A stretch of DNA of 64,000 nucleotides from Zoogloeaceae bacterium G21618-S1 (GCA_027214125.1 JAPWHF010000009.1:124001-188000); one strand, 5' to 3'; positions 16,798 to 25,667 are shown, counted from the stretch's first letter. Notes: generated from the letters alone by a model not told the origin. A program made the numbers and translations.

Positions 16798-18321
16798 TCA
16801 GCGACCGCCGGTCTCCGGGATACGCACCATTTTCAAGGCCACCAACGCGACACCGTCGGGTATCTCAGTGGCCTCCCGGTAGTTGTCGAACGCGACTTTC
16901 CCGCGCGACCGGTAAGCGCATTCGACCTGCGTTTGATACGCCGTATTGATCACCAGCGTACCGGCGGCGCGCCCGGCGTCGAAGCGCGCTTTGGCCTCGG
17001 CGAGCCCCATAAAAGCGAAAACGCGCCCATCGAGCGGAGGATGCACTATCGCGGCCGTCACATCGACGGCCTCGTAGTTTCGCTCCCGTTGTTTGAGCCG
17101 CGCGAACTCATCCTCGCTGACCGCCACAAGAACCCCCACGACCTGCTGCGATGCGTCTGGGGCAACATCCAGAAAGCAGACATGCACCGCGGGCACACTG
17201 TCGGGCGCGTCGGCACGCACATAGTGCTTGTAGCCGGGCAGGCTGACGCGATTGTCCATCGCCACCCCCCACACGCGTTTGTAGCCCTCCAGGGTGGCGA
17301 GCGGAAAGTCTTCCACTAGCCACGCGTCTCGACCGATGGTGCGACTAAACGATGCCGGGTCGACGAGCGAGCCAAAACCAAACACATAGATTTTGTCGGC
17401 CTGCGTCACCAGGGGCGACGCATTGCGGTGAAACGCCCGAACGAGGTCGCCAGGCGGCGAAAGTCGCCGGAACAAACCCTTGCCCCGCGCGTATGGATAA
17501 TCCGAGTCGACCGACTGGTGACGACCATGAAACAGCGCCTTTTCAGCAAGACAATACCGCCAGGCGCCCTGCACCGGCTGCTCAATGCCAAGCATCACAC
17601 CGCGGATCTCGGCATAAACCTCTTCGATCGGAAGCGGCTGCGGATCACGTTCGGTCCGAACGCTGAGCGCCGTCACAAAACCCTGCGCGTCCACCGCATT
17701 GATGGTGATGCCGAAGTCGTTCAAGGGCGCCCGGATGCGCAAGGGGATATACGGTTCTGCCAGCGGCTGGCGCGGCGCATCGTCACGCAACAGCACGTTC
17801 CGAAGTGTGGTTTGGTCGATGCGGGCACGCGCAATGATGCGCACATGCAGCTGGCTGAGCGTCACCGGCGACGCGTTGTAGACACTGAAGATCAGATCGT
17901 ATCGACCTTCAGCGCGATGCAGATTGAGGCAGTGCTTGAGCGCAAACACCGCCTTGGGCCGCAGCACCACCGCCGTCACAAACGCGACGATGGCGGCAAA
18001 GAAAAACAGGCCACAGAGGATCTGCACCGCCGCAATCGCCTTGTCCAGCCAAGGCACCGGCACCACGCACTGAGTGCTGCCGCCCGACAGCGTCACGAAC
18101 TCAAGAAACGCCCGCTCGACACAGGGCAAGAACGGCTTGTCGTACCCCCCCGGCAGCTTGCGCCAGCTCAGTTGATCCAGCGGGCCCGCCGTGTAGTAAA
18201 GCACGGCAAACGCGAACACTACCGTTGCTGTCAGACACACGATAAGCACAAGAAAATGCCAAAGCGGCTGCTCGTTCCATAAATTGAGAAAGAAGTTTCG
18301 TAATCGGTGTCGTGCGGTCAT
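16798..18321 (-). CDS. Fusion: two-TM pore / Kir-like domain plus gamma-glutamylcyclotransferase-like domain
   Basis: A 507-residue protein with an unusual layout. Residues 21-43 are TM1. Residues about 69-83 look like a pore helix and filter region (FLEFVTLSGGSTQC) where K+ channels have TxGYGD. Residues 93-120 are TM2 (LDKAIAAVQILCGLFFFAAI), matching the inner helix of two-TM channels. Residues 121-265 are a beta-rich cytosolic region similar to the Kir C-terminal domain (YDLIFSVYNASPVTLSQLHV). Residues 311-500 carry a GGCT-like fold (IYVFGFGSLVDP, acid residue in KQRERNYEAV). GGCT enzymes release 5-oxoproline from gamma-glutamyl compounds. A membrane channel gated by, or coupled to, such a domain is inferred. 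Ion selectivity is unclear because the filter is non-canonical. It lies convergent with an MgtC-like gene. Confidence 0.72.
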   Translation of the reverse strand: MTARHRLRNFFLNLWNEQPLWHFLVLIVCLTATVVFAFAVLYYTAGPLDQLSWRKLPGGYDKPFLPCVERAFLEFVTLSGGSTQCVVPVPWLDKAIAAVQILCGLFFFAAIVAFVTAVVLRPKAVFALKHCLNLHRAEGRYDLIFSVYNASPVTLSQLHVRIIARARIDQTTLRNVLLRDDAPRQPLAEPYIPLRIRAPLNDFGITINAVDAQGFVTALSVRTERDPQPLPIEEVYAEIRGVMLGIEQPVQGAWRYCLAEKALFHGRHQSVDSDYPYARGKGLFRRLSPPGDLVRAFHRNASPLVTQADKIYVFGFGSLVDPASFSRTIGRDAWLVEDFPLATLEGYKRVWGVAMDNRVSLPGYKHYVRADAPDSVPAVHVCFLDVAPDASQQVVGVLVAVSEDEFARLKQRERNYEAVDVTAAIVHPPLDGRVFAFMGLAEAKARFDAGRAAGTLVINTAYQTQVECAYRSRGKVAFDNYREATEIPDGVALVALKMVRIPETGGR

Positions 18322-18500
18322 GACGAGGGCGCTTGCCTACCCATCACAATGGGTTTGATGTGCCATACCTTAACGCTTGCCCGACCCTCCGGCCAGCCTC
18401 AGGCCATCGGCATGCTTCGCCCATGGCATGCGATGCGCTCAAGCACGTCGGGCTAGGCCTATAATTCCCACAACGACCTTACGGTCTCTTGGAGACTGAC

Positions 18501-19319
18501 ATGGCGAATGCTTCGATCCGCCCCCCCGCCGTTGCGGGCGCGTTTTATCCGGCCGACCCACGCGCACTGCAAATCATGATCAGCGATATGCTGAACATGG
18601 CCATGCCGCTGGACACCGTGCACTGGCCAAAAGCACTGATCGTGCCGCACGCGGGCTACGTGTATTCCGGGCCGATCGCCGCGTCCGCCTACGTCGGGCT
18701 GCGCAGCACACACGAGTACTACCGACGCGTGGTCTTGCTCGGCCCTTGCCACCGGGTACCGGTGCAAGGTTTCGCATTACCTGCCGCGCAATCGCTGGCC
18801 ACCCCGCTGGGCGAAGTGACGGTCGACCGCGAGAGCTGGCTGGCCATTCAAGACGAGCCGGACGTGGTGGTCGACGACGCTCCACATGCGCTCGAGCACG
18901 CGCTCGAAGTGCAGCTCCCCTTTCTGCAAACCGTGCTCGACCACTTCACCGTCGTGCCCATCGTCGTCGGCGACACCACGCCCGAACGCGTCGCGCATCT
19001 GCTCGACCGTCTGTGGGGTGACGACGAAACGCTCATCGTCATCTCCTCTGACCTGTCGCACTACCTGCCCTATCATCAAGCGCGCTGGCGCGACCGCTCG
19101 ACGGTGGAGCAAATCGAGCGTCTGCAAGGCGGCCTCGCCTTTGACCAGGCCTGCGGCGCGCTGCCCATCGAAGGCATGTTGCTCGCCGCCCAGCGCCACC
19201 ATCTGGCGCCCACCGTGCTTGATCTGCGCAACTCCGGCGACACCGCTGGCGACCGCAATCGCGTGGTGGGCTACACCAGCATTGCCTTTACCTCGGCCAA
19301 AGCACATGTCGCTCACTGA
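18501..19319 (+). CDS. amrB: AmmeMemoRadiSam system protein B (MEMO1 family)
   Basis: A 272-residue Memo-like protein, structurally related to LigB-type dioxygenases. Family segments are RPPAVAGAFYPADP at the start, PHAGYVYSGPIAASAY with the first conserved His, DAPHALEHALEVQLPFL with the second, and SSDLSHYLPYHQA. Enzymatic activity in bacteria is unproven. It forms a three-gene set with an AMMECR1 protein and a radical-SAM enzyme, the AmmeMemoRadiSam grouping known by co-occurrence. The ATG at 18501 has GGAG six bases upstream, and the downstream amrA start overlaps its end by 14 bp. Confidence 0.93.
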   Translation: MANASIRPPAVAGAFYPADPRALQIMISDMLNMAMPLDTVHWPKALIVPHAGYVYSGPIAASAYVGLRSTHEYYRRVVLLGPCHRVPVQGFALPAAQSLATPLGEVTVDRESWLAIQDEPDVVVDDAPHALEHALEVQLPFLQTVLDHFTVVPIVVGDTTPERVAHLLDRLWGDDETLIVISSDLSHYLPYHQARWRDRSTVEQIERLQGGLAFDQACGALPIEGMLLAAQRHHLAPTVLDLRNSGDTAGDRNRVVGYTSIAFTSAKAHVAH

Positions 19320-19863
19320 ATCCGAACTCGGCGCCCGCCTGCTCGCCCGCGCCCGCGCTGCCATCGAACACGCACTCGAACTCGGCCCCGCACCGGCACC
19401 CGACCCCGACCTGGCCGAGCGTGGCGCCACCTTTGTCACGCTCACCCGCAACGGCGAGCTGCGCGGCTGCATCGGCAGCCTCAAGCCGCAGCGCGCGCTG
19501 GGCGACGACGTGGTCACCAACGCTCAGGCGGCTGCATTGCGCGACCTGCGCTTCAAGCACATGACGGCTGAGGAGTGGCCGGGCATCCGCGTCGAAGTCT
19601 CACTGCTTGGGCGCTTCGAATTTCTCGACGCAAAATCCGAAGCCGAGGTGCTCGCGCAGCTCAAGCCGGGCGAGGACGGCGTGATCTTCTTCAACGGCTG
19701 CCAGCAAGCCACCTTTTTGCCGCAGGTGTGGGAGCAACTCCCCAATCCACGCGACTTCCTCGCCGAACTCAAAAAGAAGGCCGGCCTCAGCGCCGACTAC
19801 TGGAGCTCGGCCGTGATGGTCGCCACCTACCCGGTCCAGAAATGGCGGGAGGACGACGCCTAA
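19306..19863 (+). CDS. amrA: AmmeMemoRadiSam system protein A (AMMECR1 domain)
   Basis: A 185-residue AMMECR1-domain protein of unknown biochemical role. The family signature ELRGCIGSL lies at about residue 49, with FVTLTRNG before it and NGCQQATFLPQVWEQLPNP later. Its ATG lies within the end of the MEMO gene (overlap of 14 bp), and the stop is 17 bp before the radical-SAM start, so the three proteins are clearly made from one transcript. A joint reaction with amrB and amrS is inferred from the conserved linkage. Confidence 0.93.
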   Translation: MSLTESELGARLLARARAAIEHALELGPAPAPDPDLAERGATFVTLTRNGELRGCIGSLKPQRALGDDVVTNAQAAALRDLRFKHMTAEEWPGIRVEVSLLGRFEFLDAKSEAEVLAQLKPGEDGVIFFNGCQQATFLPQVWEQLPNPRDFLAELKKKAGLSADYWSSAVMVATYPVQKWREDDA

Positions 19864-19880
19864 ACCCACAGGAGGCGCAC

Positions 19881-20975
19881 ATGCACGACGCAGCATCCCG
19901 AGTCCCCGCCCGTTACTGGCACACGCTGGACGACGGCCGGATCGAGTGCGACCTGTGCCCGCGCACCTGCCGTCTGCACGAAGGTCAGCGCGCCGCCTGT
20001 TTTGTGCGCCAGCGCGTCGGCGACCACATGGAGCTCACCACCTGGGGGCGCAGCTCCGGCTTTTGCATCGACCCGATCGAAAAGAAGCCGCTCAACCACT
20101 TCTACCCCGGCAGCAGCGTGCTCTCCTTCGGCACAGCCGGCTGCAACCTCGCCTGCAAATTCTGCCAGAACTGGGACATCAGCAAGTCCCGCGACATGGA
20201 CCGTCTGATGGATACCGCCACGCCCGAGGCCATCGCCGCCGCGGCCGAGCGCTGGCAGTGCAAAAGCGTCGCCTTTACCTATAACGACCCGGTGATCTTT
20301 GCCGAATACGCCATCGACACAGCCATCGCCTGCCACGCGCGCGGGCTCAAAACCGTGGCCGTCACCGCCGGCTACATTCACGGCCAGGGCCGCGCCGACT
20401 TCTTTGCGCACATGGACGCGGCCAATGTCGACCTCAAAGCCTTTACCAACGACTTCTACCGCAAGCTGTGCGGCGCCGAACTGCAGCCGGTGCTCGACAC
20501 CTTGATCTGGCTGCGCCATGAAAGCCACGTGTGGTTCGAGATCACCACCCTGGTCATCCCCGGCGAGAACGACTCCGACGCCGAAATCACCGCCATGGCC
20601 GAGTGGATCGTGCGCGAGCTGGGCGACGACATTCCCCTGCACCTCACCGCCTTCCACCCCGACTTCAAGCTCACCGACCGCCAAGGCACACCGCACGCCA
20701 CGCTCACCCGCCTGCGCCGCTGCGCACACGCGGCCGGGCTGCGGTACGTGTATATCGGCAACGTGGCCGACCGCGACGGCGCCAGCTCCTACTGCCCGAG
20801 CTGCAGCACACCACTTATCGTTCGGGTGGGCTACGACATTCTCGACTACCGCCTCGACGCGCGCGGTCAGTGCCCGCACTGTGGCCAGCGCGTTCCCGGA
20901 CACTTCGCGCCCTTCGAGCGCTCCTTTGGCAATCGGCGCATTCCGGTCGCCATTCGCTCGACAGCGGCCGAATAG
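19881..20975 (+). CDS. amrS: AmmeMemoRadiSam system radical SAM enzyme
   Basis: A 364-residue radical-SAM protein. The [4Fe-4S]/SAM motif CNLACKFC lies near residue 90 (AGCNLACKFCQNWDISK). An N-terminal cysteine cluster (CDLCPRTCRLHEGQRAAC) and a C-terminal zinc-ribbon-like pair (CPSC and CPHC) are also seen. The family was formerly called PflA-like, but no pyruvate formate-lyase gene is nearby. Substrate unknown. AGGAGG lies five bases before the ATG at 19881. It is the third gene of the amr set and is followed after 18 bp by an alpha/beta-hydrolase-like gene that may join the operon. Confidence 0.93.
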   Translation: MHDAASRVPARYWHTLDDGRIECDLCPRTCRLHEGQRAACFVRQRVGDHMELTTWGRSSGFCIDPIEKKPLNHFYPGSSVLSFGTAGCNLACKFCQNWDISKSRDMDRLMDTATPEAIAAAAERWQCKSVAFTYNDPVIFAEYAIDTAIACHARGLKTVAVTAGYIHGQGRADFFAHMDAANVDLKAFTNDFYRKLCGAELQPVLDTLIWLRHESHVWFEITTLVIPGENDSDAEITAMAEWIVRELGDDIPLHLTAFHPDFKLTDRQGTPHATLTRLRRCAHAAGLRYVYIGNVADRDGASSYCPSCSTPLIVRVGYDILDYRLDARGQCPHCGQRVPGHFAPFERSFGNRRIPVAIRSTAAE

Positions 20976-20993
20976 CCGTGCGATGCTCACGCC

Positions 20994-21665
20994 ATGTCGC
21001 TCACGCTCCGTCACTCCACTCTCAGCCTCCCCGCCGGTCCCGTCTGGCTGGCCGCCCGGCTGGCGCATGCGCCGGATGTCCGCGGCCTCGTAATGATCAC
21101 GCGTAGCACGCTCCATGACGACGAAGCCGCCCGCGAACGCGCCATCAGCGACGCCCTCAACCGCGCCGGCTTCGCTACCCTCGGGCTCGATCTGCTCACT
21201 CCGCACGAAGACGAGCGCGACCCTGATCTGCGCTACAACACGCCGCTGCTCGCCAATCGCATCGAAGCCGCCCTCGCCTGGCTCGACCACCAACCCCCGC
21301 TGCACGGACTGGCGCGCGGCCTGGTCGCCGGCGGCACCGCCAGCGGCGCAGCCATTCGCGCCGGCAGCCGCTCGACCGACCGGCTCAGCGCCTTGTTCTG
21401 CCTCGGCGGCCGCATCGACCTGGCCGGCGCCGGCCCGCTGGGCGCACTGGCCCTGCCGCTGTGCGTCGCCGTCAGCCACGACGACCCCAGTCGAACCATG
21501 ATGCACAAAGCCTTCGAACTGATCCACGCCCAAACCGCGTGGCAAGACATCGACGATGCCGGCCTCAGCGCACCTGCGGCGCTGGCGCGCGTCATCCCGC
21601 TGCTCGTACGCTGGTTCGAACACCATCTGCCAAACGCCGACGACGCGACGCCACAAGGAACATAA
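20994..21665 (+). CDS. Alpha/beta-hydrolase-like protein with altered nucleophile elbow
   Basis: A 223-residue protein of the dienelactone-hydrolase-like group often found alone or fused to phosphoribosyltransferases. The core reads RGLVMITRSTLHDDEAARERAISDALNRAGF, split here as the strand and oxyanion region and helix A. The nucleophile elbow, which in this group is usually GxSTGAA, here reads GTASGAA (residues 114-120), placing Ala where the catalytic Ser is expected and Ser one position later. A His-containing end (ARVIPLLVRWFEHHL) is present. The activity may be lost or altered. It lies 18 bp after the radical-SAM gene. Confidence 0.7.
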   Translation: MSLTLRHSTLSLPAGPVWLAARLAHAPDVRGLVMITRSTLHDDEAARERAISDALNRAGFATLGLDLLTPHEDERDPDLRYNTPLLANRIEAALAWLDHQPPLHGLARGLVAGGTASGAAIRAGSRSTDRLSALFCLGGRIDLAGAGPLGALALPLCVAVSHDDPSRTMMHKAFELIHAQTAWQDIDDAGLSAPAALARVIPLLVRWFEHHLPNADDATPQGT

Positions 21666-21775
21666 GCCCTTGCCCTGCAAGGGAAATACCCCCTTGCAAC
21701 AAAGCCCATCTAACCCTTTTGCATGTTTATAAAAAGCACTAGAGTAGGGGCGTCGACCATTTCTGGGGATATCTC

Positions 21776-22375
21776 ATGATGTCCGTCTCCGCTGCCTTGC
21801 CAAGCTACTTTGCCGCGCTCCAACGCGCACCGGCAGGCGAAGCCGCGCCAGCAGCCACCGAGCCCAGGGCGGCAGCAGACAACACGAACGTCGCCACCAG
21901 CAAGGTCAGTTCCAAGGAAACCGAATCCCGCGAAGCCGCCGCCGTCGCGGCCGAAGTCGCTGCGCTGGCCAGCACCGATCGCAAAGTTCGCTCGCACGAG
22001 GCTGCCCACCTGGCTGCCGCCGGTGGCTTGGCGCAAGGCGGTGCCAGCTTTTCCACCGTGCGCGGCCCCGACGGGCAGATGTATGCCGTCGGTGGCGAAG
22101 TCGGCATCGACGTCTCCCCCGGCCGCACGCCGGACGAAACCATCGCCAAGGCGCAGCAAATCCAGCGTGCAGCGCTCGCCCCGGCGGATCCCTCATCGCA
22201 GGACTACCGGGTCGCAGCCATTGCAGCGCAATTGATTCAGCAAGCACAACGAGAATTAGCGACTCAGAACGAGCCAGCTGTCGGCGCCGATGGCGCCAGC
22301 CGTCAGTTACAGGCGGCGATATCGCAGATCGAGCCCAATCCGGCCTCGGGCGAACAGGTCAATATCTTCGCCTGA
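21776..22375 (+). CDS. SprA-related putative metalloprotease (CJM1_0395 family)
   Basis: A 199-residue protein. The first 70 residues are low-complexity Ala/Glu-rich. The conserved core is VRSHEAAHLAAAGGLAQGGA, with a HExxH zinc motif (HEAAH), followed by GPDGQMYAVGGEVGIDVSPG and DETIAKAQQIQRAALAP. Proteins with this core are annotated as SprA-related or as putative metalloproteases; the function is uncharacterised. A second ATG directly follows the first (21779). GGGGATA precedes the start at plausible distance. It is a single gene between the amr operon and a convergent small membrane protein. Confidence 0.82.
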   Translation: MMSVSAALPSYFAALQRAPAGEAAPAATEPRAAADNTNVATSKVSSKETESREAAAVAAEVAALASTDRKVRSHEAAHLAAAGGLAQGGASFSTVRGPDGQMYAVGGEVGIDVSPGRTPDETIAKAQQIQRAALAPADPSSQDYRVAAIAAQLIQQAQRELATQNEPAVGADGASRQLQAAISQIEPNPASGEQVNIFA

Positions 22376-22396
22376 CACCGCCAGGCATCGCGGCGC

Positions 22397-22720
22397 TTAA
22401 GGGCGTCGGTCGTCCGGCTCATCCACCTCGCGGATCACCTCGCCCTCGATCACCAGGCCATCCTGCTGACGCCCCGGCTGATTCGCCTGCGCCTCGCGCA
22501 TCTGTTTGCGCAAGTTGCGCGTCTTCCACCAGAACCAGCCCCACACCGCTGCGCCCACGGTCAGCACCGCCGCAAACACCACCACCGAAAACACCAGCGC
22601 CAGCCCAAACAATCCAATCGCCGCCACCGAGCCGACAATCTTCTGCCACGGGCTGAGCGGACGGCCATTGCGGCGCGCAAAGGCTTCAAAAACGCGCTGT
22701 TGGTTCGGATCGATACGCAT
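22397..22720 (-). CDS. Small membrane protein of unknown function
   Basis: A 107-residue protein not recognised as a named family. A basic, polar N-terminus (MRIDPNQQRVFEAFARRNGR) is followed by one long or two short hydrophobic segments (about residues 28-62, VGSVAAIGLFGLALVF then VVVFAAVLTVGAAVWGWFWW). A charged tail ends in acidic EVDEPDD. It is probably an inner-membrane protein with both ends in the cytosol or one end outside. AGGAAG lies upstream of the ATG at 22720. It is convergent with the SprA-like gene, 21 bp away. Confidence 0.7.
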   Translation of the reverse strand: MRIDPNQQRVFEAFARRNGRPLSPWQKIVGSVAAIGLFGLALVFSVVVFAAVLTVGAAVWGWFWWKTRNLRKQMREAQANQPGRQQDGLVIEGEVIREVDEPDDRRP

Positions 22721-22903
22721 GATGCTTCCTGTTTACGACGTGGGTGCAATGCACAACGCTATCACCGATCGGACATCGATGCGCGGCACATCCCTCAAGT
22801 GAGGGCATCGCCGTCAATGTCAACAATGCCATTCGCACGCCGGCCAACTACCCTAAAAGTACGGCGCCGCCTCGCGCCACCCAACCCCATGGAGCCTGCA
22901 CAC

Positions 22904-24172
22904 ATGGCCTACACGCTCATCAAGGGCAGCTTTCACATCCACTACCCGCACATCCCGCTCAGCGGTCCCGAGCCAGACGGCGACACCATCAAGTTCCAGC
23001 CCGACAACCCGCAACTGATCGAACGCTTGCCACGCCCCAACCGAATGCCCGGCTTCAACCAGGCCGGCATCACCAGCATCCGCTTCGAAGGCGTCGACGC
23101 GCTGGAGACGCACTTTGACGTCGAAGACACCGAATACCACCAACACCTGCCGCTCGCACTCGCCGCCCGCGACGCCCTCATGGCGCACATCGGCTTTGGC
23201 GCCATCAAATACTTTGACACCCACCCCTACAAAGTCGAGACCGTCGAGACCCACCCCGTGCGCGGCTACATTCTGTCCATGGGGCTCGACACCTACGGCC
23301 GAAGCGTCGCCTTTGTGTATACCGGCGAGCACCCCTCCATCGACGGCTCGCGCATCTTCATGCAGCCGCACATGCTCGACACCAGCCTCAACGCCTTCAT
23401 GCTGCACCAGGGCCACGCCTACGGCGCCTTCTATCTCGGCCTGCCACCCGAGCTGCGCGAGCACCTGCGGCGCAGCGTCCGCCACGCGCGCGACAACCGG
23501 CTCGGCTTCTGGGCGCACGCGCCTTCCATGAGCACCGGCATCACGCTGGACGGCGTCGACGCCCTGCAGAACGGCATCCTCTGGCCCAAGCTCTTTCGCC
23601 GCATCGCGCCCTACTTCCAGGCCGGCCACACCAACTTTGACGCCTTCGACGCCTGGCTGCGCCAGGACACCCGCAATCGTGACGACCGCCTGCTGCTGCC
23701 CACCATGGAAGTGGGCAACCTGCACGACATGATCCGCGCCCAAGGCACCACGCTGCGCCTCATGTTTGCGCCCGAAGACGTGGTGATCGTGCCCGACGAC
23801 TACATCCTCCCCGCCACCGTCGGCGGCGTGCTCCCCTCGCGCCCCCGCCACCCCAGCGGCGTGCGCATCATCTGCGCGCTGGTCAATCCGGTCGAGCGCC
23901 CCGAACACAGCCACGAAACCGTCACCCTGCTCAACACCAGCAACACCGATGTTGAGCTCACCGGCTGGCGCGTCGCCGACGCCAAAGGCAGCCAGGCCAT
24001 CGACGGCCGCATCGCCCGCGGCGACACCCTGCGCATCACCATGAGCAGCGCCGTCAAACTCAATAACGACCGCGACACCATCACCGTGCTCGACGCCGAT
24101 GGGCAAATCGTCGACCAGGTCGCCTACGAACCCAAAGACCTGCCCGACGAAGGCGTTAGCGTGACGTTCTGA
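22904..24172 (+). CDS. Staphylococcal-nuclease-like protein with C-terminal lamin-tail domain
   Basis: A 422-residue protein. Residues about 1-190 resemble the SNase/thermonuclease fold: PDGDTIKF carries the Ca2+-site Asp/Thr, SIRFEGVDALETHF the catalytic Arg and Glu, and LDTYGRSVAFVY the second Arg. MLHQGHAYGAFY and ARDNRLGFWAHAP complete it. The last 90 residues are an LTD (lamin-tail) beta-sandwich (ETVTLLNTSNTDVELTGWRV, then VDQVAYEPKDLPDEGVSV). It probably cleaves DNA or RNA. No signal peptide is visible, although LTD-nuclease proteins are often secreted. The start at 22904 has GGAG nine bases upstream; an ATG at 22889 is an alternative. Confidence 0.83.
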   Translation: MAYTLIKGSFHIHYPHIPLSGPEPDGDTIKFQPDNPQLIERLPRPNRMPGFNQAGITSIRFEGVDALETHFDVEDTEYHQHLPLALAARDALMAHIGFGAIKYFDTHPYKVETVETHPVRGYILSMGLDTYGRSVAFVYTGEHPSIDGSRIFMQPHMLDTSLNAFMLHQGHAYGAFYLGLPPELREHLRRSVRHARDNRLGFWAHAPSMSTGITLDGVDALQNGILWPKLFRRIAPYFQAGHTNFDAFDAWLRQDTRNRDDRLLLPTMEVGNLHDMIRAQGTTLRLMFAPEDVVIVPDDYILPATVGGVLPSRPRHPSGVRIICALVNPVERPEHSHETVTLLNTSNTDVELTGWRVADAKGSQAIDGRIARGDTLRITMSSAVKLNNDRDTITVLDADGQIVDQVAYEPKDLPDEGVSVTF

Positions 24173-24173
24173 C

Positions 24174-24284
24174 GTAGCCCGGATGCAGCGCAGCGGAATC
24201 CGGGATCGATCGTCAAGCGCCGAATGGAGCGTCTTGTGTGATCAACCACTGTCCCCGGATTCCGCTACGCTGCATCCGGGCTAC
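24174..24284. repeat. Inverted pair of REP-like units
   Basis: Two 31 bp arms (24174-24204 and 24254-24284; left arm starts GTAGCCCGGATGCAGCG) are inverted with one mismatch and 49 bp between them. This is the common 'TAGCCCGGATG' dispersed repeat of beta- and gammaproteobacteria. It follows the stop of the nuclease gene directly and could act as a transcription barrier. Confidence 0.85.
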
Positions 24285-24342
24285 CACCCCGCGCGCCAAT
24301 CTGGTAAAAATCCGCCCGAGCGAACACCGCAAAAATTCCGTC

Positions 24343-24426
24343 GGGCGGATAAGCCGCAGGCACATCCGCCGGCCTACCCATCCATGTGGCGCCGATGGCG
24401 GAAGGCGCTACGCTTTTCCGCCCTAC
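24343..24426. repeat. Second dispersed REP-like unit
   Basis: Contains GGGCGGATAAGCCGCAGG and a second degenerate arm ending CTTTTCCGCCCTAC. The left arm is nearly identical, in reverse, to 12139-12167 inside the element that splits the toxin-antitoxin pair, so it is a dispersed family in this genome. It ends 25 bp before the start of the oxidoreductase gene. Confidence 0.8.
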
Positions 24427-24451
24427 CCGAACTCAAACCTATCGAGACTCC

Positions 24452-25555
24452 ATGGACACAGTCGACTGCATCGTCATCGGCGCCGGCGTTGTCGGACTCG
24501 CCTGCGCCAAAGCCCTTGCCGAAGCCGGCCGTGAAGTCATCGTGCTCGAACGCGAAACCGCCTTCGGCACCGGCATCAGCTCGCGCAACAGTGAAGTCAT
24601 CCACGCCGGCCTCTACTACCCCACCGGCTCGCTCAAAGCCCGCCTGTGTGTGCAAGGCCGCGACCAGCTCTACGCCTACTGCGCCGAGCGCGGCGTCGGC
24701 CATGCGCGCTGCGGCAAACTCGTTGTCGCCCCCCGCCCCGAGCAAGCCGGTGCGCTCGAACGGATTCGCGCCAAAGCCACCGCCAACGGCGTCACCGACC
24801 TGCAACACCTCGACCGCACCCAAATCGCCGCCCTCGAACCCGCGCTCGACGCCCACGCCGCGCTACTCTCGCCATCGACCGGCATCGTCGACAGCCACGG
24901 CCTCATGCTCTCGCTCCTCGGCGACGCCGAGAACCACGGCGCCATGCTTGCCCTCGGCAGCCCGGTCATCGATGGTTACGCCGACAACGGTGGTGTGGTC
25001 CTGCGTATGGGCGGCGAGCAAGAAATGGAACTGCGCGCAAGCTGGGTCATCAACGCCGCCGGCCTCGACGCCGTCGCCCTCGGCCAGCACATCACCGGCC
25101 CGGCCAAAGCCACGCTGCCCCAAGCCTGGTTCGCCCGCGGCGTGTACTTCACCCTCAGTGGCAAAGCCCCCTTCTCGCGCTTGATTTACCCCCTGCCCGA
25201 GCCCGGTGGCCTGGGTGTGCACCTCACCCTCGACCTCGGCGGCCAGGCCAAGTTCGGCCCCGACGTTGAGTGGATAGACCGCCCCGACTACCACGTCGAC
25301 CCCGCCCGCGCCGAGCGCTTTTACGAGGCCATCCGCAGCTGGTGGCCGCAACTCGAAGACGGCCGACTCGAGCCCGGCTACGCCGGCGTGCGCCCCAAGA
25401 TCGTCGGCCCCAACATGCCCGATGCCGACTTCCGTATCGACGGCCCGGCGCAGCACGGCGTGCCGGGTCTCATTCATCTGTTTGGCATTGAATCGCCGGG
25501 CCTGACGGCTGCGATGGCCATCGGCCAATACGTCGCCACACAGATCGGCATCTAG
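24452..25555 (+). CDS. FAD-dependent oxidoreductase, L-2-hydroxyglutarate oxidase-like
   Basis: A 367-residue member of the DAO superfamily. The dinucleotide-binding loop [18 protein letters not shown] lies at residues 6-23 with the acidic end [22 protein letters not shown] and [12 protein letters not shown] are typical of the LhgO/L2HGDH branch, and [17 protein letters not shown] closes the FAD site. The likely reaction is oxidation of L-2-hydroxyglutarate or a related 2-hydroxyacid, with electrons passed to quinone; the substrate is inferred. The ATG at 24452 begins exactly at the FAD-binding strand. Longer frames would run through the upstream repeats. Confidence 0.88.
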   Translation: MDTVDCIVIGAGVVGLACAKALAEAGREVIVLERETAFGTGISSRNSEVIHAGLYYPTGSLKARLCVQGRDQLYAYCAERGVGHARCGKLVVAPRPEQAGALERIRAKATANGVTDLQHLDRTQIAALEPALDAHAALLSPSTGIVDSHGLMLSLLGDAENHGAMLALGSPVIDGYADNGGVVLRMGGEQEMELRASWVINAAGLDAVALGQHITGPAKATLPQAWFARGVYFTLSGKAPFSRLIYPLPEPGGLGVHLTLDLGGQAKFGPDVEWIDRPDYHVDPARAERFYEAIRSWWPQLEDGRLEPGYAGVRPKIVGPNMPDADFRIDGPAQHGVPGLIHLFGIESPGLTAAMAIGQYVATQIGI

Positions 25556-25667
25556 CCAAATCCGCATCGCCACACGGGCGGGCCAAACCCGCCGCAGCCG
25601 ACCCACACCACCCACACAACGCCGGCCACAACCAAAAATCAGCGCCCCGCCACTCGGAAGAAATACA

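Noticed and set aside
19860-21680. 606-codon minus-strand open frame
   Set aside because: Antisense to the radical-SAM and hydrolase-like genes, whose plus-strand frames carry full motifs.
22853-24106. 417-codon minus-strand open frame
   Set aside because: Antisense shadow of the nuclease-LTD gene; Gly/Val/Asp-rich composition typical of such shadows.
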